Below are positions 1-5,847 of a stretch of 8,685 bases of DNA, piece by piece. The notes under the pieces were generated by a model that made no database searches, had not been told where the DNA came from, and saw only the letters and a program-made list of their open reading frames with translations. Both the position numbers and the translations under genes were made by a program. The DNA comes from JBDSLU01 sp039916225 (lineage in GTDB: Bacteria > Acidobacteriota > Vicinamibacteria > Vicinamibacterales > Vicinamibacteraceae): assembly GCA_039916225.1 (NCBI GenBank), contig JBDSLU010000286.1, positions 1 to 8,685 of the forward strand. The letters run 5' to 3'. How positions within the stretch are numbered: position 1 is the stretch's first letter; the number at the start of each line of letters is the position of its first letter.

Positions 1-429
1 CCGCAGCAGCGCGGTCATCAGCTCGATCCCGCGCGGGCGATCGACGATCGCCACGGCCGCGTCCTGCTGCAGGCCGGCGTCGGCGCTCGACGACACGCGG
101 CAGACACCGCGGGCCATCCCGACGAGCGTCGCCTCGACGAGCGCCGGCTCCAGCTGTAACTGGCGCAAGACGCCGGACGCGACCCATTGCACCTGGCAGG
201 CGGGGTTGGTCTTCAGCGCATCGATGAGCGCCGGGGCAACGGCCGGCCCCATCTGCTGCAGCTCGCGCGCCGCGTCGAGGGCCCCTTGCGGATCGGGCGC
301 GGCGATCAGCACCAGGAGGTCGCGCACCCGCGGCGCATCGACGGTCGACGCCGCTTGAGCCGCCATCGACGCCGCGGCCAGGCCGAACACGAGCAGCGCG
401 ACGAAAGGGCCTTCGCGGGCGGGGCGCAT
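1..429 (-). CDS. Secreted HEAT-repeat-like protein, N-terminal part (C-terminus beyond the window edge)
   Basis: The reading frame is open from the ATG at 429 to base 1, giving 143 residues, and it continues past the edge. Residues 1-26 look like a signal peptide: basic start MRPAREG, a hydrophobic stretch around FVALLVFGLAAA, and likely cleavage near SMAAQA. The rest is alanine- and leucine-rich and helical. Residues about 48-92 have the spacing of a HEAT or armadillo-type helix pair (ALDAARELQQMGPAVAPALI, then a second helix ending VLRQLQL), so the exported part may be an alpha-solenoid binding domain. Cys78 and Cys110 could form a disulfide outside the cytoplasm. No enzyme motif is visible. 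The gene follows an HD-GYP receptor by 29 bases on the same strand but has its own promoter-like hexamer at 436-441 and no Shine-Dalgarno sequence. The secretion call is fairly safe; the HEAT assignment is a pattern judgement and the function is unknown. Confidence 0.7.
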   Translation of the reverse strand, partial: MRPAREGPFVALLVFGLAAASMAAQAASTVDAPRVRDLLVLIAAPDPQGALDAARELQQMGPAVAPALIDALKTNPACQVQWVASGVLRQLQLEPALVEATLVGMARGVCRVSSSADAGLQQDAAVAIVDRPRGIELMTALLR

Positions 430-435
430 GCCGGC

Positions 436-441
436 AGTGTA
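436..441 (-). promoter_or_regulatory. Leaderless -10 element TACACT for the secreted HEAT-like gene
   Basis: On the minus strand TACACT is followed by exactly six bases (GCCGGC) and then the ATG at 429. TANNNT this close to a start codon is the known layout of a sigma-70-type -10 box driving a leaderless mRNA. No Shine-Dalgarno sequence lies before the ATG. No good -35 box is present: a CTGACC about 15 bases upstream is only a 4/6 match and includes the stop codon of the preceding gene. Two other genes in the window have the same arrangement. Confidence 0.55.
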
Positions 442-456
442 GCGCCGGGCCGGCGC
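442..456. repeat. Perfect 7+1+7 inverted repeat between HD-GYP stop and downstream promoter
   Basis: GCGCCGG-G-CCGGCGC on the plus strand is a perfect inverted repeat. It starts two bases after the stop codon of the HD-GYP gene and abuts the TACACT hexamer on its other side. As RNA it would fold into a GC-only hairpin at the end of the HD-GYP transcript, but no T-run follows, so it is not a classical terminator. As DNA it sits where a repressor of the downstream promoter could bind. In GC-rich DNA some such repeats occur by chance. Confidence 0.45.
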
Positions 457-458
457 GG

Positions 459-2258
459 TCAGGAGACGCGGCGCTCGAACGGCAGGACGGTTGCGGATGC
501 TTCTGCGTCGGCACCCGCCGGTCCGACGGCCAGGGTCGACGGCTCGACGGGGGCGACCAGCGCCGCGGCATCCATCCGCGATACGAGACTCGCCAGGCCC
601 TGCAGCGACGGCACGTCGAAGTCGGTGCCGGCGTGGCGCCACAGCTCGCCGACGGCGTCCGAGGCGGGGCGGGCGGCACGGTAGGCACGCCCGGTCGTCA
701 TCGCGTCGAAGGCATCGGCGACGTGGACGATCCGCGCGTGGATTGGAATCGCGTCGCCGCGCAGCCCGTGCGGATAGCCGGCCCCATCAGGGCGCTCGTG
801 GTGCAGCTCGACGAGCGGCACGTGCGCGGCGAGGAAGGAAATCGGTCGCAGGATCTGGGCGCCGAGCAGCGTGTGGCGTTTGATCGCCTCGAACTCCTCG
901 GCCGTGAGCGTGGCCGGCTTGGTCAGGATCGCGTCGCTGATCCCGATCTTGCCGATGTCGTGCAGCAGCGCCCCGAGCCGCAGGACGTCGAGATCGTCCT
1001 GGCCGAGCCCCATCGCGTGCCCGATCGCCACCGAGAGCAGGCTGACGCGCTCCGAGTGACCAGCGGTGTACGGGTCCCGGGCATCGAGCGCGGCAACGAG
1101 CGCCTGGACGGCACCGAGGTAGGCGGCGCTGGTCTCGGCGCGTGCCTCATGGACGGTCTGCAGCAGGTTCGAGAAGGAGGCGCCGAGGTCGTCCAGCTCC
1201 TTGATCGCCTGGTGTCGCCGTGCCACCGGCGCCGGCGCCTGCGAGATGACCATGGCGTGGATGTCGCGCGAGACGCGGTCGATCGGCGCCGCCACGCGCC
1301 GGGCCAGCGAGATGCTGGCGAGCAGGCACAGGAGCAGGCCGCCGGCGACGATGGCCACCAGCCGGGGGATCGCCGCCGCGGTCGCCTCGTCGCGCGCCGC
1401 CGTGATCGAGGCGACGGCATAAATCGCCGCCGGTCCAACCTGCTGCACGAGCAGGTAGCCGTGTTGTTCCCCTGCCGCCTCGAACGTACCGCCACCCACC
1501 GGCACGCCAGCCCGTCGCAGGCTCGCGGCCAGCGTGGCCAGCGCCGGCCCGGTCGATGTGCTGGCCACCAGCCGGCCGTCGACCAGCACGGCGATCTGGG
1601 AGCGCGCCTCGCCGGCGAGCTCGTTGGCGTAGCGGATGTCGAGGCGGCGCCCCTCGACCAGCAAGGCCAGGCGGACGCCGTCAACCGCCGCGATCGGCGC
1701 CACGGTCACCCGGAACGGTTCGCCGCCGGTGGCGATGACCTGGTCGGACTCGACCGACTCGGCGTCGCCGATCGCCAGGAGTCGGGTCCCGGCCGGCCAG
1801 CTGCGGGCGCTCGGCCCGGCGCTGACGACCACGCGGCCGTCGAGGCCGACCACGGCGAGGCCGTCCGATCGCAGCAGCGACGCCACGCGATCGATCTCGC
1901 GCTGCAGGGCGTCCAGCTGCTCGCGGGCGACGGCGTCGGCGCCGAAATTCCGCTGTTCCTGGTAGGTTTCGAGGACCGTCTTGAGGGTCGGGCTGCTCGA
2001 GATCAGGCTGGCCCGCAGCGACGCCTCTCGCTGCCGATCACCGTGCGAGGCGGCCAGCTGCCGTTGCGCCGCGGCCAGATCCGTGGCGATGCCCCGCTCG
2101 ACGACGGCGCGCGTCTCGAGCACGAGCACCGCCGAGATCGCCGCCAGGACGCCCACGACGGTGGCGAACGCGATCGCCACCACCCGGACGACGAAACGCG
2201 GAGCGGCCGCAGGCGCAGCGCCGGCATTCTGGCGCCGGCGCAACACGACATGGAACAT
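459..2258 (-). CDS. Membrane HD-GYP domain receptor, predicted cyclic di-GMP phosphodiesterase (paralogue 1)
   Basis: A 599-residue inner-membrane receptor. Numbering from the ATG at 2258: a short basic tail; membrane segment about 22-48; an extracytoplasmic sensor about 50-297, probably of the double-Cache class; a second membrane segment about 298-318; a HAMP linker about 318-370 with its proline in AAPID; and a C-terminal HD-GYP domain about 380-565. All expected metal and catalytic residues are visible: H401 in HSERV, H433-D434 and K437 in HDIGKIGI, H462, H486-H487, the GYP triplet at 494-496 in DGAGYPHG, and D515 in VHVADAFDAM. Proteins of this family hydrolyse cyclic di-GMP to pGpG or GMP. 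The frame is open upstream to a GTG at 2318, but those 20 extra residues do not resemble the paralogue and neither start has a good Shine-Dalgarno, so the ATG is preferred. The domain call is very secure; the ligand is unknown. A close paralogue lies two genes upstream in the same block. Confidence 0.93.
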   Translation of the reverse strand: MFHVVLRRRQNAGAAPAAAPRFVVRVVAIAFATVVGVLAAISAVLVLETRAVVERGIATDLAAAQRQLAASHGDRQREASLRASLISSSPTLKTVLETYQEQRNFGADAVAREQLDALQREIDRVASLLRSDGLAVVGLDGRVVVSAGPSARSWPAGTRLLAIGDAESVESDQVIATGGEPFRVTVAPIAAVDGVRLALLVEGRRLDIRYANELAGEARSQIAVLVDGRLVASTSTGPALATLAASLRRAGVPVGGGTFEAAGEQHGYLLVQQVGPAAIYAVASITAARDEATAAAIPRLVAIVAGGLLLCLLASISLARRVAAPIDRVSRDIHAMVISQAPAPVARRHQAIKELDDLGASFSNLLQTVHEARAETSAAYLGAVQALVAALDARDPYTAGHSERVSLLSVAIGHAMGLGQDDLDVLRLGALLHDIGKIGISDAILTKPATLTAEEFEAIKRHTLLGAQILRPISFLAAHVPLVELHHERPDGAGYPHGLRGDAIPIHARIVHVADAFDAMTTGRAYRAARPASDAVGELWRHAGTDFDVPSLQGLASLVSRMDAAALVAPVEPSTLAVGPAGADAEASATVLPFERRVS

Positions 2259-2327
2259 GCGATCCGGCAATCGGCCCGGTCCGTCCCGGCTGCATCGTGG
2301 GCCTGCACACGGGTGCACGTCGATGAG

Positions 2328-2343
2328 GCGCGCCAGGGCGCGC
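2328..2343. repeat. GC-only palindrome between SH3b gene and HD-GYP gene
   Basis: GCGCGCC-AG-GGCGCGC is a perfect 7+2+7 inverted repeat eight bases downstream of the SH3b gene's stop. It could form a hairpin in the intercistronic RNA and lower readthrough or stabilise the upstream message. There is no T-run, so it is not a convincing intrinsic terminator. Low complexity (alternating G and C) makes chance occurrence plausible. Confidence 0.3.
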
Positions 2344-2351
2344 GGCGGCCG

Positions 2352-3398
2352 TCAGCGGATGGTCGTGACGGGCGGGGCCGGCATCCCCGCCGGGCCCTCG
2401 GCCAGGCCGCGGGCGGCCAGCATCTCGCGGACGATGCCCGGGTAGATGTCGTGGTCGCGGGCGTCGCGCTCGAGGTACTCGAGATCGATCTTCAGACCAT
2501 CGGCCCGGCCGCGGACATCCTCCCACAGCCGCTCGCACGAGGGCTGCGGCGAGCTGTCGTTGGGCTGCGGTGCCCAGGTGGGGTTCCACTGGAACGCCGC
2601 GGTGCCCGACCACAGCGCGAAGCGGGCCGCGCCGGGCGTCGACCGTGCCGCCTTCAGGATGTCGTCGACTCTGGTCGCGCGCGGCGGCGCGCCTTCGACC
2701 GGGATCGAACCGAAGCGCTGGAAGCAGGCCGCCAGATACGACTGGAGGTCGACGTCGACGTTCGCCGCGACGTTGGCGAGCCGCTTCAGCTCGAGATCGT
2801 AGCGCTGGGCGAACACGTCGCGCATCCGCTCCTCGCTGGTCCGGCCGTCGGCGAGTCCGGGCGTGACGCGGGTCGCTGTCGCCGGCGGCGCCTTCTTCGT
2901 GGCGGTATCGGCGATCGCGGCGTGCCACTCGTCCGGTGTCGGCTGACGGCTGGCGAGGCAGGTGAGGCAGCCGCGGGGATCCGGCGTTTCGTCCACCGCC
3001 GGGGCCACGGCGTCGGTGGCTGACGCCGGCGCGGGCTCCGGTGTCACCGGCCGAAAGACGCCGTCGGTGCGGTCGTTGCCGGTGCGGACCGTCGTGTCGT
3101 CCGTCGCGGCCACCTGGCCGCTCTTCACCCAGCCAGTGGTCATGGCATTGGCGGAGGTCCGCACGAGCACCTGATGCCACCCGCCGTCCGTCTTCACGAC
3201 GGCGACGACCACGCCCTTGTCCAGTTCGGTCACCACCCGGCACGTGACCGCGGCGCAGCTGTAGGCCGTGGCGGACGGCGCGGTGACCACGACGCGACGG
3301 CTCGCGTCGGCTGGCGGCGCGTTCTGCGCCGACGTGACGACGGGCCCCATCGCGGCAAGGGCAAAACCCAAGGGCAGCACGAGGCGTGGAATCGTCAT
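2352..3398 (-). CDS. Secreted SH3b-domain protein of unknown function
   Basis: 348 residues. Residues 1-24 form a clear signal peptide (MTIPRLVLPLGFALAAMG..., cleavage after TSA, before QN). Residues about 35-97 look like a bacterial SH3 (SH3b) domain: VVVTAPSATAYSCAAVTC, then LDKGVVVAVVKTDGGWHQVLV and TTGWVKSGQV, the usual 'rate/threshold, GGWxxV, GWV' pattern. C48 and C53 could pair in a disulfide. A Pro/Ala/Thr-rich linker follows (about 100-140), with a CLTC motif at 144-147. The C-terminal part (about 150-335) is helical, contains two more cysteines (225, 288) and is not a family I recognise. SH3b domains often bind cell-wall peptides or other proteins, so a periplasmic or wall-associated role is an inference. 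The gene lies between two paralogous HD-GYP receptors on the same strand, 83 bases after one, with a TAGAAT hexamer six bases before its ATG. Confidence 0.85.
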   Translation of the reverse strand: MTIPRLVLPLGFALAAMGPVVTSAQNAPPADASRRVVVTAPSATAYSCAAVTCRVVTELDKGVVVAVVKTDGGWHQVLVRTSANAMTTGWVKSGQVAATDDTTVRTGNDRTDGVFRPVTPEPAPASATDAVAPAVDETPDPRGCLTCLASRQPTPDEWHAAIADTATKKAPPATATRVTPGLADGRTSEERMRDVFAQRYDLELKRLANVAANVDVDLQSYLAACFQRFGSIPVEGAPPRATRVDDILKAARSTPGAARFALWSGTAAFQWNPTWAPQPNDSSPQPSCERLWEDVRGRADGLKIDLEYLERDARDHDIYPGIVREMLAARGLAEGPAGMPAPPVTTIR

Positions 3399-3404
3399 GA
3401 GGAC

Positions 3405-3410
3405 ATTCTA
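3405..3410 (-). promoter_or_regulatory. Leaderless -10 element TAGAAT for the SH3b gene
   Basis: On the minus strand TAGAAT, a 5/6 match to TATAAT, is followed by exactly six bases (GTCCTC) and the ATG at 3398. There is no purine-rich Shine-Dalgarno in those six bases. This is the best of the three such hexamers in the window. The 83-base gap to the preceding HD-GYP gene otherwise holds only a weak 5-bp inverted repeat (3417-3421 with 3430-3434) where the -35 region would be; no convincing -35 box or T-tailed terminator is visible. Confidence 0.6.
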
Positions 3411-3481
3411 GCTGGCCGGGCCGAGTCGAGCCCGCCGAACGGCTTGGGCGGTGGTGACACCGGCCTGTTCCGGCGGAAAGG

Positions 3482-5236
3482 TCAGGCCTCGCGGCGCATG
3501 GGCACCACTTCAGCCGGCGGACGCTCTTCGCGAACCGGCAGACCGTGCAGGAACTCAGGCAGGGCGGCGGACAGGCCGCGGACCGCGTCGAGGTCGAACT
3601 GGGTGCCGGCGAAACGCCACAGCACGGCGAGCGCGTCCGACGCCGGACGCCCGGCGCGATAGGCGCGGGCCGTCGTCATCGCGTCGAAGGCATCGGCGAC
3701 GTGGACGATGCGGGCCAGCAGCGGCACCTGGTCGCCCTTCAGGCCGTGCGGATAGCCGAGGCCGTCCGGCTGCTCGTGGTGCAGCTCGACGATCGGCAGG
3801 TGCGGCTCGAGGAACGCGACCGTCCGGAGGATCTGCGCGCCGAGGACCGGATGGCTCTTGATGATCTCGTATTCGTCGTCGGTCAGCGCCCCGGCCTTGC
3901 CGAGGATGTTGTCGCTGATCCCGATCTTCCCGATGTCGTGCAGCAGCGCGCCGAGCCGCAGCACCTCGATGTCGCCGTCCGAGACCTGCATCTGCCGGCC
4001 GATGGCCACCGAGATGGCGCTGACGCGTTCCGAGTGGCCGGCGGTGTAGCCGTCCCGGGCGTCGAGGGCGGCCGCCAGGGCGCGGATGGCGCCGACGACG
4101 GCGGCGTCGGTCTCGGCGCGGGCCGACAAGAGGGATTGCGACAGGCGATTGAACGAGGCCATGAGCGCCGCGACCTCGCGGCTCGAGGCCCGGGCCACCG
4201 GCAGCCGCGTCGCCGCCTGGACGTCGGCCATCTCCGCCATCTCGCGGGACAGGCGATCGATCGGCGCGCTGACCGATCGGGCGAGCCGGAAGCTGGCGAC
4301 CAGACAGAGCCCGAGGCTGGCGACGACGATGGCAATCAGCTTGGGCAGCGCCGCCTGGGTCAGGCTGCGCACCTTCTGGGTGACCGAGTCGATGGCGTAG
4401 AACGTCGCCGGCCCGACTTGCCGGATCTGGCGATACGCGAACACCTCGCCGCCGACCTCGAGCAGACCCGACGTCAGCAGTCCCTTGCCGACCGCGGCGC
4501 GGAAGGCGGCGTCGCGCGGCGTCAACGCGCTGTCGAAGACGCGCCCGTCGATGACGAGGGCGACGCCGGAATGGGCGAGATGCGCCAGCCGCTCCAGGTG
4601 CCGCTGATCGAGCGCGGTGCCGACTACCAGGTGGCCGATGCGGCCGCCGTGGACGCGGATCGGCGCGGCGGTGACGGCGAACGGCTGGTCGTGGGCGGTG
4701 ACGAATGCCTCGAACGGGCCGGGCGCTTCCGTGTCGAGCATCAGACGCTCGTTGGTCCAGGCCGCGGTGTAGCGGCCGGACGCGCAGAGGACGCGGCCGG
4801 CCTCGTCGGCGACGCCGACGACATCGGCGTCGAGGAGGGCCTCGATGCTGCGCAGCTCCCACTCGAGCGCGGTGAGCCGCTCGTCGTCGCCGGCCTGCTT
4901 GCGCCCGGCGCGGAACTGCTCGAAGGCGTTGGCCAGGGTGTCGCTCTGCGTCAGCACCGTCGCCTGGACGGTGGCGTTGCGCTGGCGCTCGGCCTGGGCC
5001 ATGGCGACCAGCCGGTGGCCGGCCTCGAGCTCCTCGCGGACGCGCGCTTCGACCGCCTGCCGGGCCTGATAGGCGAGCAGCGCGACGACGGCGATGAGCA
5101 CGAGCACGACGGTCGCGAACGACGCGACGAGGACGCGGACGACGAACCGCGGCGGACGCCGGGAACCGTCACGGTCGGGGACCGTGGGTGGGAGAAAAGC
5201 GGCCACCGGCGCGCCGGTCCGAATCAACGTGGGCAT
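3482..5236 (-). CDS. Membrane HD-GYP domain receptor, predicted cyclic di-GMP phosphodiesterase (paralogue 2)
   Basis: A 584-residue paralogue of the receptor at 459-2258. From the ATG at 5236: cytoplasmic tail about 1-30; membrane segment about 32-56, sharing the RFVVRV...FATVV lead-in with its twin; extracytoplasmic sensor about 60-295; second membrane segment about 297-319; HAMP linker with proline 325; HD-GYP domain about 372-560. H401, H433-D434, K437, H462, H486-H487, GYP 494-496 and D515 are all present, so it should be an active cyclic di-GMP phosphodiesterase. The two HD-GYP domains are about two-thirds identical by eye; the sensors are much more diverged, keeping mainly an F-x-VT-x-API stretch and QVGPAxxYA just before the second membrane segment. 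The start is uncertain: the frame is open to a TTG at 5278 and neither start has a good Shine-Dalgarno. It is the first gene of the four-gene minus-strand block and diverges from the VOC gene. Confidence 0.93.
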   Translation of the reverse strand: MPTLIRTGAPVAAFLPPTVPDRDGSRRPPRFVVRVLVASFATVVLVLIAVVALLAYQARQAVEARVREELEAGHRLVAMAQAERQRNATVQATVLTQSDTLANAFEQFRAGRKQAGDDERLTALEWELRSIEALLDADVVGVADEAGRVLCASGRYTAAWTNERLMLDTEAPGPFEAFVTAHDQPFAVTAAPIRVHGGRIGHLVVGTALDQRHLERLAHLAHSGVALVIDGRVFDSALTPRDAAFRAAVGKGLLTSGLLEVGGEVFAYRQIRQVGPATFYAIDSVTQKVRSLTQAALPKLIAIVVASLGLCLVASFRLARSVSAPIDRLSREMAEMADVQAATRLPVARASSREVAALMASFNRLSQSLLSARAETDAAVVGAIRALAAALDARDGYTAGHSERVSAISVAIGRQMQVSDGDIEVLRLGALLHDIGKIGISDNILGKAGALTDDEYEIIKSHPVLGAQILRTVAFLEPHLPIVELHHEQPDGLGYPHGLKGDQVPLLARIVHVADAFDAMTTARAYRAGRPASDALAVLWRFAGTQFDLDAVRGLSAALPEFLHGLPVREERPPAEVVPMRREA

Positions 5237-5278
5237 GAAAAGGCGGAGGTTCGAGCACCGACCTCTGCACGACTTCAA

Positions 5279-5296
5279 TCGGTCCGGAGGGACCGA
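5279..5296. repeat. 7-bp inverted repeat TCGGTCC-N4-GGACCGA in the divergent intergenic region
   Basis: A perfect 7+4+7 inverted repeat lies between the two divergent transcription units, 43 bases upstream of the preferred ATG of the HD-GYP gene and about 100 bases upstream of the VOC gene. It has no T-run on either strand. It could be a repressor operator or a hairpin in the leader RNA of the HD-GYP gene. If translation of that gene began at the TTG at 5278, the repeat would lie directly against the start codon. Confidence 0.4.
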
Positions 5297-5382
5297 GTCT
5301 TGAAGCGCACACGCGGTGACGGGATGGCACTGTGACGACCGCGATCCACGACTGCACGGGTTCGCGCATGGCGGCGTGGTGT

Positions 5383-5388
5383 TAGGCT
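5383..5388 (+). promoter_or_regulatory. Leaderless -10 element TAGGCT for the VOC/DUF1080 operon
   Basis: TAGGCT is followed by exactly six bases (GACGCC) and the ATG at 5395. It is preceded by TGT, so an extended -10 (TGn) is possible. There is no Shine-Dalgarno sequence. A recognisable -35 hexamer is absent. It matches the spacing at 3405-3410 and 436-441 on the other strand. Apart from this and the inverted repeat at 5279-5296, I see nothing definite in the intergenic stretch 5237-5394. Confidence 0.55.
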
Positions 5389-5394
5389 GACGCC

Positions 5395-5847
5395 ATGCCA
5401 GGGGAGGGCCACCCGCCGCCCGCGCCGGGGCCGCCGCAGACGCCGGCCGTGCCGATGCCGCCGGCGCCCACGGGAGACGTCGTCGTCACGGCGATCCCGG
5501 TGCTGCGCGTCGAGAGCGCCGAGCGCAGCGTCCGCTTCTACTGCGGACGCCTCGGCTTCCGCCAGGATTGGTGGCACCAGGCCGGGCCCGAGGATCCGGC
5601 CACCGTGTCGGTGAGCCGGGGCGGCGCCAGCGTCATGCTGACCGAGCGGAGCGACGTCGGCCGCGACGGCCAGGTGTGCGTGTGGACCATCGAACTGGCC
5701 ACGCTCTTCGTCGAGTGGGGCAGCTTTGAAGACGTCGTGCTCGAGCACGGCCCGACGGCGATGCCCTGGGGCCTGACCGAAATCGCCTTTCGCGACCCGG
5801 ATGGCAATCGCATCCGCGTCGCCCAACCCACGGGGTGTCAGACATGA
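5395..5847 (+). CDS. VOC-superfamily (glyoxalase / bleomycin-resistance-like) protein
   Basis: 150 residues. After a Pro-rich N-terminal tail (residues 1-27), a single VOC module runs from about residue 30 to 146: AIPVLRVESAERSVRFY is the usual first strand and helix, LGFRQDW the second strand, VSRGGASVMLTERS the third, and PWGLTEIAFRDPDGNRIRVAQ the closing motif. The 'SRGG..hhLTE' and 'PWG..E...RDPDGN' wording is that of the bleomycin-binding branch, which usually lacks the metal site of true glyoxalases; here the first-strand ligand position is not a His. The likely role is binding a small molecule rather than metal catalysis, and the substrate cannot be read. It is cytosolic (no signal). 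The TAGGCT hexamer six bases before the ATG supports the chosen start; an internal Met21 is the alternative. Its stop overlaps the start of the DUF1080 gene, so the two are co-expressed. Confidence 0.88.
   Translation: MPGEGHPPPAPGPPQTPAVPMPPAPTGDVVVTAIPVLRVESAERSVRFYCGRLGFRQDWWHQAGPEDPATVSVSRGGASVMLTERSDVGRDGQVCVWTIELATLFVEWGSFEDVVLEHGPTAMPWGLTEIAFRDPDGNRIRVAQPTGCQT

Noticed and set aside
2259..2318. 20-residue N-terminal extension of the HD-GYP gene from GTG 2318
   Set aside because: The extra residues are not similar to the paralogue's N-terminus and no Shine-Dalgarno or TANNNT hexamer precedes the GTG. The possibility is not fully excluded.
633..3023. 796-codon open frame on the plus strand
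   Set aside because: It runs antisense across the second HD-GYP gene and into the SH3b gene, ignores their boundary, and its translation is Arg/Gly/Asp-rich low-complexity without a domain. It is the usual shadow of GC-rich codon bias.
2038..3243. 401-codon open frame on the minus strand bridging the SH3b and HD-GYP genes
   Set aside because: It covers parts of two well-supported genes in another frame and shows no domain; there is no sign of a frameshifted fusion.
3545..5335. 596-codon open frame on the plus strand
   Set aside because: It is the antisense shadow of the HD-GYP gene at 3482-5236. Its resemblance to the 633-3023 frame follows from the two sense genes being paralogues, not from selection on the antisense protein.
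5835..5843. GTG start for the DUF1080 gene
   Set aside because: It would add only three residues (MSD) before a signal peptide that begins naturally at the ATG at 5844, which also makes the common ATGA overlap.
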